Shown one piece after another: positions 12,201 to 22,300 of a stretch of DNA of 64,000 bases. Positions within the stretch are counted from its first letter, which is position 1. The number at the start of each line of letters is the position of its first letter. Source of the DNA: Phoronis australis (taxonomy: Eukaryota > Phoronida > Phoronidae). The position numbers and the translations under genes were made by a program. The DNA lies in NCBI GenBank assembly GCA_002633005.1, contig NMRA01000047.1:831326-895325 (forward strand), in the 5' to 3' direction. Below the pieces are notes generated by a model, which was not told the DNA's origin, made no database searches, and saw nothing but the letters and a program-made list of their open reading frames with translations.

Positions 12201-13785
12201 CCAACATGAGGTCCGCTCTACTGAAATTGTTTTGGATATTAGGGAAATTTACCGCTACAATACAGCAACGTTAAAACTGAGCAATATATCACAGTGCTCA
12301 CGATACATATTTTTACCGCTAGAGATTCCAATTCACTAAGCAGAACTCATTGAAAAGGCAGTTTGCATATGTGCATGAATTTAGTGCAAAAAAAGACAGA
12401 TTCTTTATAAAAACTGAAATGCAGGAATAATCATTGAAGATCCAGAAGACCTTTGGCTTGTTCATAACTGGTGTAAAATGAAACAAAACGGTGTTCTGTA
12501 GCAACAAAAAGGAATCTAAATACTAGCAGTCGCATTTAATGGCGTTTTTGCATAAAAAGACCAAAGACCAGTGCTGCATCACTTGGAAGTTGTGTGAAAT
12601 GATTATTCACGTTTGCAACACGTCCAGGTAAATGATAAAAAATCAAAATTCATGTCATTGGTCTCCAAAATTAGTGCATTTCTTTGGCATCAAGCAGACA
12701 TACAAACTCACCATTTTGTCAAACTCCCTGTCGTACATGTCGTTGATAATGCAACCAGCGCCTCTCATGAAGAATGCCCCCGCCCCGAATAAAGCCAGTA
12801 GCTTGAAGTCGGGTAGATGACCAGGCGCTGCAGCCAGCCCTATACTCCAGGTACACGGCCAGAACAGTAACAAGGTACCTGTAAAAAGTCAGCAGCATCC
12901 ATGTGAACAGTCACTGTTCCTCATATTTGCACTAGATTACAATATGAAGTTGGGTCATACAATAATTGTACAATAAAGAGTTTATCACATCAAAAAATAT
13001 CGATTGGTATTCAGAGTATTAAGAATTCAATTTGCTGCACTTTAATGATAAAATGTGAAAAGAATATCAAAAGTTAAAATCAGCATCTGTGAAAAACTAT
13101 ATGATCTTGCGTTTCCAGGCCCACAACCCCAATAGAGGATGCTGCTTTCCACAGGCAAACAAAAATACCCAGCACATGCCTTAGGTAACTAAGTTTTGGT
13201 ATATTCATAAACATGGCAATTACCTGAACAACGATCACAATCTATCACTGAAAAGCAGAATTACTCTCCATCGTCATCACTCACCACAAAGATAACCATT
13301 TTGAACCCTAACAACTGAACATTCAGTTCCAGATTCCAATGCTTACCTATTGGTTTGTCAAATCTAATCAACCTCAGGTAAGGTTGAACAGAAAGAGGCG
13401 AGGCATCTAACACTGCTCTAGGTGACAGACTGAACTGTCTCTGATACAACAAAGCCCTTGATAAACTATTCCGAGAAAGCAGATGGCCACGATTTGTAAC
13501 TAAAGTGGAGAAGTCACTGACTGCTCTTCCACTTGCCGCAACTCCATTGGATAAACAAATTCCATCCAAGTATGTTCTATTGCTAAGGAATGTGGAGTGT
13601 TGATAAGGAGGGTGCTGCACACAGCTGAGTTTATGAGACAGTAGTCGACACTGCACACAATGGTCCTTGTACAACGCCTTTTGCTGAAGTGATGGTAAGG
13701 CAGGTGTCGACGTCAGCACAGATGATGGGACTAGTATTGTTCGTGACACTAGTGTCTTAGCCATTGCAGTACTTAGTAATGCCAT
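6131..13785 (-). CDS. COQ2: 4-hydroxybenzoate polyprenyltransferase COQ2, seven coding exons plus one alternative exon
   Basis: COQ2 is the mitochondrial inner-membrane UbiA-family enzyme that attaches the polyprenyl tail to 4-hydroxybenzoate in ubiquinone synthesis. Joining 13785-13347, 12878-12712, 11854-11733, 9932-9847, 8511-8378, 7097-6909 and 6247-6131 keeps one frame, uses GT-AG throughout and gives 417 residues. It aligns along its length with the human protein from [16 protein letters not shown] onward. The first Asp motif is N192-D193-x-x-D196-x-x-x-D200 (NDMYDREFD). The second is around D310, D317, D320 and D321 ([13 protein letters not shown]) and spans the exon 5/6 junction. The first ~125 residues are rich in S, L and basic residues, as expected of a mitochondrial presequence. 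Exon 9365-9495 can replace 8378-8511, giving 416 residues. The start is [10 protein letters not shown] at 13785. An in-frame Met at 13833 is possible, but CAG directly before 13785 suggests a 5' UTR splice acceptor. Transcribed divergently from DTYMK. Confidence 0.95.
6600..6680 (-). mobile_element. tRNA-derived SINE relic
   Basis: The minus strand has a degenerate B box, GCAATTCGATTCCC (complement of 6609-6622), in a tRNA-like context in the last COQ2 intron. No A box is convincing. Confidence 0.4.
6718..6896 (-). pseudogene. Two decayed tandem copies of the COQ2 exon 6 end
   Basis: Reading the minus strand past the exon 6 donor, GTATAACCAGCCTCT and GCCTGCC recur twice, each matching the 3' half of exon 6 and each ending in CAG|GT (junctions at 6820 and 6718). 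Relative to exon 6, the farther copy has lost about 10 bases, which breaks the frame. In-frame stops separate them from exon 6, so they are relics inside the intron. Confidence 0.75.
6909..7097 (-). CDS. COQ2: COQ2 exon 6
   Basis: Acceptor AATTCCAG|GACAAAG and donor CACCAG|GTGAGT. The 63 codons begin [18 protein letters not shown], the highly conserved segment after the second Asp motif, and end [10 protein letters not shown]. Two decayed copies of its 3' half lie immediately downstream at 6820-6896 and 6718-6813. Confidence 0.95.
7098..8377. other. COQ2 intron 5 (after exon 5a)
   Basis: No coding signal. Positions about 7800-7955 resemble the repeat family found at 29512, 45115 and 47575 (GGTCTCGTAATATT and the following GGTAA/TAGAAT segments). 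Otherwise AT-rich sequence. Confidence 0.45.
8378..8511 (-). CDS. COQ2: COQ2 exon 5a (canonical copy)
   Basis: Acceptor TTGTTTAG|GGCTAACT and donor CATCAA|GTGAGT. Encodes [20 protein letters not shown], then [20 protein letters not shown], then YAHQ (44 codons), close to the human exon. It supplies the aspartate of YDTIYAHQ that, with DKEDD from exon 6, makes the second Asp-rich motif. Splicing both 5e and 5a into one mRNA would break the frame, since each begins in phase 1 and ends in phase 0. Confidence 0.95.
8512..9364. other. Intron between COQ2 alternative exons 5e and 5a
   Basis: 853 bp separates the two alternative exons. No ORF or repeat recognised. Any splice-choice elements, such as base-pairing that makes the exons exclusive, would be expected here and in 9496-9846, but I cannot identify them by eye. 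Confidence 0.5.
9365..9495 (-). CDS. COQ2: COQ2 alternative exon 5e (divergent copy)
   Basis: Acceptor CCAACAG|GTGTCACT and donor CACCAG|GTTAGA. It is open for 43 codons: [20 protein letters not shown], then [20 protein letters not shown], then AHQ. It pairs with exon 5a at about 25 of 43 positions and has identical boundary phases (in 1, out 0). It differs from the canonical version at TFNW to TLNW, SGIAW to ACVLY and LIYDT to VVYDS. By analogy with coq-2e of rhodoquinone-making animals it probably encodes the rhodoquinone-biased isoform. This functional reading is inference. Confidence 0.88.
9847..9932 (-). CDS. COQ2: COQ2 exon 4
   Basis: Acceptor TTTCACAG|TGTTTTCC and donor GTATTAG|GTGAGT. 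Encodes [20 protein letters not shown], then TYWPQVVL and one base of the following glycine. It matches the human [25 protein letters not shown] segment. It enters in phase 2 and leaves in phase 1, so it can join either exon 5e or exon 5a. Confidence 0.93.
9933..11330. other. COQ2 intron 3, non-repetitive part
   Basis: Intron sequence between exon 4 and the 47-bp array. Short open frames on the minus strand at 10469-10767 have no recognisable domain. Two short similar blocks (CATACATACAATGTC) occur near 10970 and 11013. Nothing else supported. Confidence 0.4.
11331..11740. repeat. 47-bp minisatellite carrying copies of the COQ2 exon 3 splice donor
   Basis: Nine copies start at 11331, 11378, 11425, 11472, 11519, 11566, 11613, 11660 and 11707. 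Each contains, on the minus strand, TGGTRYAGGTAGGGTTTCAC. The final copy is the true exon 3 donor at 11732/11733. Eight further donor-like sites therefore lie in the intron just downstream. Confidence 0.95.
11733..11854 (-). CDS. COQ2: COQ2 exon 3
   Basis: Acceptor GTTATAG|GTCTATCG and donor TGGTATAG|GTAGGG. Encodes [20 protein letters not shown] and then a hydrophobic segment ending LLLQLNWYS, equivalent to the human stretch after DKKVTRTANRP. The exon ends in phase 2. Its last bases and donor site are the edge of a 47-bp minisatellite that repeats the junction into the intron. Confidence 0.93.
11855..12711. other. COQ2 intron 2
   Basis: AT-rich intron with a small (AATAC)n run near 12107-12125. 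No exon or known repeat seen. Confidence 0.45.
12712..12878 (-). CDS. COQ2: COQ2 exon 2 (first Asp-rich motif)
   Basis: Acceptor TTTTACAG|GTACC and donor AAAATG|GTGAGT. Encodes [16 protein letters not shown], then [19 protein letters not shown]. This holds the NDxxDxxxD motif that binds Mg2+ and the prenyl diphosphate in UbiA enzymes. The 167 bp complete the split glycine from exon 1 and end in phase 0. Confidence 0.95.
12879..13346. other. COQ2 intron 1
   Basis: 468-bp intron with no further signal recognised. Confidence 0.5.
13347..13785 (-). CDS. COQ2: COQ2 exon 1 (presequence and start of membrane domain)
   Basis: Encodes residues 1-146 plus one base. The conserved part is the end, [18 protein letters not shown], matching the segment before the first membrane helix of COQ2. 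The donor is ATAG|GTAAGC (phase 1). The preceding residues are poorly conserved and basic, consistent with a mitochondrial targeting sequence. Confidence 0.9.
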
Positions 13786-16105
13786 CTGTGATCTAAAAAA
13801 CACAGTTTGCTTTAGTAATTCTACATTCACCATTCATGATTGAATACTGCATGGGTCTGTCTCATGAAGTCATTTAAGATTTAAGTCAGAAATTTGGTCT
13901 TCAGCTTCCACTACACAAAATGCAATAAAGCTTTTATCGTGTAATTGATAACGCTCAAGGAATAATTTACAGAAATTACCTCAGTAACTAGCAGATGTGG
14001 ATATCTTGCCAGACACTTTGTAAGTTTGCCTCACTCAGTTTTAATTATTGTTCAGAAATAGTTAGTGGAGCGTAAGGACAAATTTCAGTCTAAATCACCC
14101 TCATCTCCCCAATGAGATTATATAGAATGGAATAGCAGTGGTAGTAGTAGCAGTAGCAGTAGCTGCAGCAGTAGTTGTAGTATATTTGTTTATAAAAGTG
14201 AGGCGCTTAAATGTAAACAATTTGTACAAGACATGCAGTACTACACCATACAAGTCTAGATTCATCATAACTCAGGGAACTGCATTCTTTAAAGTGGAAC
14301 AGTTAAACTACTAATGGCACATTCATTGATGTAACTTGAAAATCTATGAACTAAGATAAAGTATTATTTATCAGTCATCTTTCAAGAATGGGAATGAAGA
14401 CATTTTCGGCCACTTCGGGATATTTTGCATAGTATAAAAGGAGTTTAGGACCTTGGTAAAAAACAAGATTAAAAATAACAATTGTTCAAACCAGAAATGT
14501 AATGCAGTAAGCAAATTTCAAAAATGTCCGCTAGTCTAAGTCACTCCTTTCGCTAACTTTTTGTCACTTTGATAATTGTTGTCAATAGCCAAGACACCTG
14601 TCAATTTGAAATTGAAGTCCCAGCCTCTTCACATAACAATCTCATTTGAGAAAAGTAATTATTTCTTGAAAAAAGGCAATAAATGAAACACTGACTCAGC
14701 GTTTACATAGTGCAATTTGCTCACAGCATCACAACTTCGTGTTTAAAGAATTGTCAATTTCTTTTTATAAAAATTAACTAAAACCGTTCAAGACATCTTC
14801 AGTAACATAAGCCATCATGACAAAAATATGATCATAAATAGTAACATTGTTGTTTGATTGATTACATTCGCTAGACAGTAGTGGACAATAGTCCGGCAAC
14901 AGGGTCCCTCATTTATAATTGATTTGAGAACCAGTCACTACCACTGAATAACGGGCATTAGTCAGTGGGAATAACTGATTGTCAAATCAGGGACTCATGT
15001 ATCTGACTATTACCCACTAGACTCACAAACTTTGAACAGTTCGTAAGTAGGCCTAGGACTTCTTAATATGCCTGTTTTCAGACTTTTTTGGCACCGGGGT
15101 CGGTCATGCGTTCAGTTGCTAGCAAAAACCAAGAGGACCAATGAGGAATAAAAAATCTCTCATAAGTCAGGCATGCAAAAGTTGGATATTTGCTTAACCA
15201 ACTGTTTTAGTTTGTGCACTTGTTCTTCTGGACCAGGGATCTAGGCTAGGGCCTAGGCCCTCGCGTAGGGCATAGCCTAGGGCCATAGTGGGGTCTAACC
15301 TCAGCACTGTAGTGGGAAGTGGTCTTATAAAGCAGTCCTTTACTCTGAGAACCAGGGAATTACCGTGCATATAAGAAGCCGATTTTACAAATCAGAGTTC
15401 TGGTGGACTCCGAACACATCAGGATAAGTTGCAGACAACTGAACAAGATCGTCAAGATCGATAAAAGACAGATTAGCCGATTACCTGATGATCTAGCCTT
15501 GGTGCAAAGCTGTTACTGAATTACTAGTAGTAAATATACAGATTGGTGCAGACGTAGGTAAAAAATGACCAAATAAACACAGCGAGGTGACGATCAACAT
15601 CAGAACTACCCTCGCTGTGTGCAATTACGGCGTCTATGTTAGAAATAATACACGGTGTTGCCTAGATGTATTTTGACAAGTCTTCATACAGCTAGCAGGC
15701 TGGATAGTCAATGATCTACCAAAAACAGCACTATGCAGAAGATTGCTAACCATATGAAATTTATAATTATCAAGTCATCGATGCGATTGTAATTCTAGTA
15801 GGCTTGATACCGAACTCTGGAACATCTTATGTCCAGGGTGCGTGCCCTTCGACAACCTCGCGAACGACCTTCTTCCAAACTTCTTCCTGAAAATCTCTAG
15901 CCACAAGAGAGAACAAGACTTTCGTTTATTCATGGAAGGATTCTCTCAAGAAATTAAGTTTATGAATGACAAGTGACATAATTGAAAAAAATGTTATCTA
16001 CTTGCACCAATATTGGCAGTTATTTGAATTTTGTATATATGTCTGAAAATGTAAACCTTCATTAGCTTTGAGACTATACAATGCATCTGTCTATTGGAGA
16101 TAACG
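13786..16105. other. Divergent intergenic region between COQ2 and DTYMK
   Basis: Holds the presumed promoters of both genes and probably a COQ2 5' UTR exon that I could not place. A trinucleotide-rich run (AGC/AGT type) lies at about 14125-14180 and a foldback-type repeat at 14888-15003. No protein-coding exon is evident. Confidence 0.45.
14888..15003. mobile_element. Foldback-type short repeat, copy 1 of 3
   Basis: Contains TTGAGAACCAGT, then CACTGAATAACGGGCA, then an inverted-type arm ending in CAAATCAGGGACTC. The same layout recurs at 30710-30815 and 58205-58300 with arms TTTTGAGAACC and GGTTCTCAAAAT. It looks like a short palindromic non-autonomous element. Confidence 0.6.
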
Positions 16106-16113
16106 AAACGGTA

Positions 16114-16157
16114 TTTTGGCGCGATGTTTTGGCCCAATCAGCTATTCTCGCGCCAAA
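16114..16157. promoter_or_regulatory. Two inverted E2F-type sites flanking a CCAAT box, DTYMK proximal promoter
   Basis: TTTGGCGCGA at 16115-16124 and its exact reverse complement TCGCGCCAAA at 16148-16157 both match the E2F consensus TTTSSCGC. CCAAT lies between them at 16134-16138. The group ends 62 bp before the DTYMK start codon. E2F control of DNA-precursor genes is well established; binding here is inferred. Confidence 0.65.
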
Positions 16158-16219
16158 TTTGTCCCTCCAAAGTATTAACAACTTTTTTTTCGGCAGCGTC
16201 GACTGAGCTGAGAAGAAAA

Positions 16220-16349
16220 ATGTCTGTTAATAGGGGTGCATTGATTGTTTTAGAAGGATGCGATCGCTGTGGTAAATCTACACAATGTAGAAAGTTGGTG
16301 GACGTTTTGAATAAACAAGGATTTAAAGCAAAATTGTGGAGATATCCAG
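16220..16349 (+). CDS. DTYMK: DTYMK exon 1 (P loop)
   Basis: Encodes [20 protein letters not shown], then [14 protein letters not shown] and onward to WRYP plus one base. The donor is CCAG|GTTTGT (phase 1). It holds the phosphate-binding loop and the EGxDRxGKST signature of eukaryotic thymidylate kinases. Confidence 0.95.
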
Positions 16350-19300
16350 GTTTGTATTTGACATTTAGCCTACTAATTTATTTGTAATGTAGGCCTAATA
16401 TGATCATCTTTGTATTTGCCTTGCTGTATGTAGACAGTGACCACCGTCTCTAGCCGACTATTCAGCTAGAGGCGTGTCTTACCTGCATATTGTGTTGGTG
16501 CAAATCCATCTGACGTCAGCCTCGCTCTGTTTCCAAGCGCCCAGGTAGGCTACATGATGCATCTTCAAAGAAGTTTGAAGTGACCAAATTAGCTTGCAAA
16601 ACATCACATAATTGTTTTTAGAACATTCAGTATGAAAAAACTAGGGGTTTTAAACAATAATCCACACATTTTTTGAGATTAATGAATCAATAAAAAGTAT
16701 TGAAGTTAGGGTGAGCAAACCAAAATTTCAAGTTTAACAAAATTACATGAAGAGGCATTCAAATGAAAGCCCTCATTGAGTATAATTCGCTGCTTTTTGA
16801 ATTTTTAAAAACGGTTGAGGGGTTTTGATGCTACAGGCATTTTTGTCGCCCCAAAATAGGCCCTTTTCTGGAATTCGGTGTTTAAAATTCGGAATTGTGG
16901 TCAACCAAGAGTTTAAGCTTGATTTATTTTAACAATATAGTTTATAAACTACTAAAAATGAGCTAACTTGTTCTTACTGTCTTGTATTTTAAGAATAATC
17001 AGCTAAATTTGTGAGAAGTTGTACCTGTGATGATTACTAAGGTGTTCAAAATTGGAAAAAAACAACTCGACTTAGTTTTTTTCTGCTTTGTGACGCTGCG
17101 TTTTTCATTCTGAGTGCAACTTCAAGACCCTATATTTTAAAAAAGGACACACATAGAACTCTGAAACTTTCAGGATGTCATAACATCATCATAGAAAGGT
17201 CACTGAAACATTAATGCTCCTGTATTAGTAAATGCATATTCAAAAAAGTAATTTTAAATTTAAAAAAATCTCAAAATTGAACAATCTTGTAGAATCGGCA
17301 ACTTTTCACGATTTATTGAATGTATTTTGCTATATATCAAAAACCGTTAAAGATTTTTGCCTAATTCTTTTTTTACCATGTTGTTCTAACACTCAGACAT
17401 CATGTCAACACCTATAACAGGACATTAAATTTGAAAAACTTATTAGAATTTGAAATTGAAAAACCTACGAAAATTATAAAATTTTAACGTTTGCGGCATG
17501 TATGACGTAATATCTCAAAAACCGTACAAGATTTTTGCCTAATTTCTTTTCCTGTGTCACTACTAACTCTCAGTCATCACTTTGACACCTAACACAGCTC
17601 ATTGAATTGGAACATAAATTTAAAAAATTGAAAATAAACTCATGAAAAACCATTACTTTTTAATTTCCTCGGGTGCGCATTTTGCCATAACTCCAAAATC
17701 CTCCAAGATTGCTCTAATTTAAGTCTGTAGAACTAAATGCTCTACCACCATATCAACNCGAGTGAACCAATTCGGGATCGTTTTTTGTGCGAACGCCAGA
17801 TCGCGGTAAAGTTTAAACTTCAATTTTTTAATTATTTTTATCTCCGATTTCAAATTGGTTCACCCTGACAAAAATGCAGAATTTTATGCAGTTTAAAATG
17901 ATATATTAATCAGCGAATTTCATTCACGGACTGCAATGCTACGCCCGAAAATCCGACCCCCACTGAGCTGTCACAAAATTTTACGGAAGTGACGAAAATG
18001 CGTGTGTAAGCCATTTTTAGTCAAAAATTTTAGTATTTCATTTAGGATGAGTGAATGTGTGTTGGACATGCATGGAAAGACGAAGAATCAGTGTTTATCA
18101 TCATATCAATTTTATTCTTATCGAGTAATGATAAAAAGAGATATGACAGTTTGAAAGTCTAGAAAAATGGCCGATTTTGTCGATTCCAGAAAGTCGGCCA
18201 TTATGGTTTGCTCACCCTATTGAAGTTGGACAGTTTTACCGAACTTCACTTAGTTGTTTTCGATAGCTTGTGTTCGTAAGTTCAAATTAATATTAAGTCG
18301 TGGAAGCCAAACAAAGGTAAAAATCTCAAGGTTTTCATTAATGTCCAGGTGAAAATTTGTTTTTTATCATAAACTCATGATGCCATGTACAAAAATGCAC
18401 AATGCTCCCATGATTGAGATGTTTTGTCTTCATTTTTGCAGCATCTGGCTATGCTGTAAGCCTCCACCTCATTGACTCAATTATGACAACTCAGTGTATG
18501 AAAGGACTGAATTGTGGGTAGGCCTAAATATTGAAAACTGCGCATGTCCGATGGAGGATTCGTTTTGAGCGACAGGCCAACAGCTCTGTAACCGTTTAAC
18601 TTGAATAAGTAGTAAACAGTTTTCCGTGCAGTTAAAGGTGGTTTTGCAAAATCTTTTTTCTGGCTATCGTATTGGAGGTTTCCTGTGAATGAAGACGAAT
18701 TCAGAAGTATTTTGCTAGAAATATACATGTGGAATATTGCAAAAACAACCAAGTTTTGTGAACAAGATTTTAGATAACCTCACTGAATATTTGATTCCAC
18801 GTTGAACGCATACGGGGTCTTGTGATTAAGCGTATAAAATTCCAAGTTGACGCTGTCATTGACACTGGTTTGTGGTAGGGACATGACGTAGTATTCACTT
18901 TACTTTTTTATAAGGATTTCAAGGAAATTTGAAAACCATTTAAAACAAGAAATCTCAGGAGAACCACGTTTATGACCAAAATCGGGGAATTTGGTGATTT
19001 GTAATTAAAAAGCAACATATGTGTTAGAATTATGGTGTTTATGTGAATTTTATTCGAATTCTAAACCTTGTGAAGTCAAATTCCTTCCATTTTCCATTAT
19101 TGTAGAAAATCTTGGGCTCTAAGAGTGGTTAAAGGAAAAATTTCGAAAAATTCTGCCTGCAGAAAGGAATTTGGTCTCTAAATATATTTCTTTACTTTTC
19201 AGAACGCAGTACAGAAATAGGGAAAGTTATCAGCGACTACCTGGAGAAGAAGAATGACCTTGAAGACCATGCGGTTCATCTTCTCTTCTCAGCCAACAGA

Positions 19301-22300
19301 TGGGAGAGCGTGTAAGGGTGTCACAGTAATTCAGTAAATATTTAGAAATTTTCGTTGCGTCGAAATATTTGTGTTTCGCCAATAATTGAATTACAGGGTT
19401 AGCTAAGAGCTTTATCAGAGAAGACAACTTGTACTATTCAATGCCGAAAGCCGAGAGGCCAGATTCCGGACATAATAACAATTTGAACTCGTTTTGAATT
19501 TTAATTAAGCCTTGATGATGGACAGTTTAGAGGTCATTACATCATGTCTTTTGCTAATGCGGTTAAAGGGACATTACCTGTGAGAAATATAATTTTCTGA
19601 GGTCAGCCTCAGCGTGGAGACGAACCAGCCCCCACATGGTTGCAGTCATACGCTCTGCTGGCTCAGCTATACCCACAAAAAACGGATCTTGTTGTTTTAT
19701 AGCTCTGGTCTAAGGCATTAACTTCACGAACTAGTTATCTTCCGTGAAATTTAGGATTAACTAGGTCAGGAATGACATGCTCAACATTGACTCTTTGATC
19801 AGCGCATTTTGCAGTGAATAGAAAACTCACTGAAAGGCACACTTGTCATTGAAGAAGTTTTAAAGATACTTTTAGTGTCTTATTTGCTTCGTTTGTATTC
19901 TACACCATTCATAACACAACATTTGCGAAATAGAAAAACAATTATTTTGATAATTCTTCTGCTCCTAAGTAAATGTAGAATTTCCATTCGCGCTACAGTC
20001 CTCTGCACGTGTCACTGAACTTTTATGATTTACATTCTTCCAGACCAGAAATGAAAAGGCTTCTGAACAGTGGAACAACTTTAGTTGTTGACAGATATGC
20101 TTATTCTGGGGTTGCTTTTACTGCTGCTAAAGAGGTACGTGATTCACATCCTCAGGTTCTACTTTGTAAAGATTCAAACACAACCCTCTAATTGCGGGTT
20201 GTAGTTTTGCATCGTAATCCTACATCGCAGTAATTCACAGTGAGTTGAAGATTATTTACAATTCCAGAGCATAGCACTATTATTATTTTTTCAACAACAG
20301 AATGAAAATAACTATAAATCTTTCAATTAATGAAAACAACGGATTTAAAACGGCTTGACATGTTTTGGTGTCGTTTATTTATAAACATCATCATCAGAAG
20401 AGAGAACATAGTAGCCACCTACCTAGACAGGCCCAACAACAAGTGATGAAACACAAGACACAATCAGTAACAGGAGGTGACGATAAACTAGATCAACAAT
20501 GACAACCTGTGGTATGCCAGTTGCCTATTGAGGTTGGGCTTGCACCAAGTGATATGTAGAGCCTTGTGAATTTTAAGCTCCTTTTGTTGTTTCTGCTTGG
20601 TCTATTAAAGTGTAAATTGCAAGGTCTAAGTATGTTAAATTGTAATAATATTTTCAAGATATTGTTAGTTGGATATATCTTCTTCCAATTATCATNCTGT
20701 ACTCACTGGGATCCATATTGTTTTCTTTGTGTTCCCCAACACCACGTCACAGATGTGTAACGAAGGAAAATGGCGCCGTTTCTATTTTCCGTTACAACAA
20801 TGGCGTTACAACGCCACGGCAACAAATATGTAAATAACTTTTTATAGCGACGTACAATTCAGTTAATATTAAGAATATAGCAATAATAATTATAAACATG
20901 AATTTAGGGCATATTGTTGTTCAGATTGGTTGAGACCTTGCAATTTACACTTTAAAGCAAAGTCATTGAAAGAGCATTGCTCAGGACAATGATTGGAGCT
21001 GTGCAGATGAATATTAACATGTGGACCTTTGTCAGAATTTAGATGTTCCCTGGTCCTGGTTTTCAAATGGCGAACAGTTTCGCCAGATAACTGGAGACAT
21101 ATCCAGCACAGATAAATTCGTACACTACCCTGGACCGTAGACCCATAGGAATTTTGTCCTTAGACTTAAATAAATTCGACAGTTATAGGGACTTGAATGT
21201 TAATACAAAGTTCTCTTAAGTTAACACAGTAATCATTCTCCAATTTGTTGAGTTTTCGTTGAGCAATGTTGGCGTAAAGCCCAACATAGGGTACTTTGAA
21301 GTACTTGTAGTTAATTTTGTCTACAGGATGAATATCATCAAGATTACCTTGCAATCTTGCGTTCAGTACCCTATTGACTAATTCTAGGGGATAGCGATTC
21401 TTTTGCAAATTCGTTGTAAGTTGTTTAATATCAGAATTAAATCTAGCCCATGTGTTGTTAATGCTACATACCCTGTCTATTAAGAGTGTTACTGAGACCT
21501 ACTTTATAAACAAAGGATGTGATGCTATGAAAACAACTGTTTCTGAGGTTAGGGGTCAAGTTCTCAGGAATCGGTTCATGGCCTCTTTTGCAAGGCTTGG
21601 AATTTTCCCCGGAAACGTGGATTTCCGCTTTTTTCAAATGTTCTGTCCGCCCATTTTATTATATTTCTGCGTAAAAAAATCTTATTTGATATAAAATGTC
21701 CGCGGCAAATTCCTTTCCTACCGCGGCATTGCCGACGACGTTCACCTCGAAGAGCGGGAGTTGCTCTTTATGTTTCGGAGGAACATAAATTGTCAACATT
21801 GCCGGGGCATCTGGGATAGCGTGGTGGGATTTTCGATGGCGTCTCGTGTGATTGTAAACCGCGGTGACAAATACTGCGGCTCTGCAGCCAAAAATGTGTG
21901 GGGGTGGGAGTGGACGGGCGAGCTAAAAAGACGCAAACGCGTGCTACTGATGGTGGTAACGTTTTTTTTTTCTTTTTTTAGTTCTGCCGATTTTTGTGGG
22001 CGAAAGGTTCACATCGACTACTTCAAGGCTGGATAGCGCGCATGTTTTGTGCCGTTCTTTGTCATTGGTCATTCCAAGCCCTGCTTTTGATATAGCTATA
22101 ATAGACCCAGCAGTGACTTTCGACCCCCCCTCCATTGCAGTTTGCAGCCGCTTAACCTTGCCCACATATCTTCATTGGAAACCAGTTGACACACTGCTGA
22201 TTTAATTCACCTGATGAATTCGCATATGGACTTTTCAAGACTACGAACGAAGACAGTTTGCATTTTTTTCCACTCTTGTTTCCTGAAATGACGTCATGCG

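Noticed and set aside
13786-13833. COQ2 start at the in-frame Met at 13833
   Set aside because: GATCACAG directly before the ATG at 13785 looks like a 5' UTR splice acceptor, so the extra 16 residues are probably intron; not excluded without transcripts.
16094-16219. In-frame upstream ATG giving DTYMK a 42-residue N-terminal extension
   Set aside because: The extension overlaps the E2F/CCAAT promoter group, has no similarity to the family, and the ATG at 16220 gives the normal N terminus with a good context.
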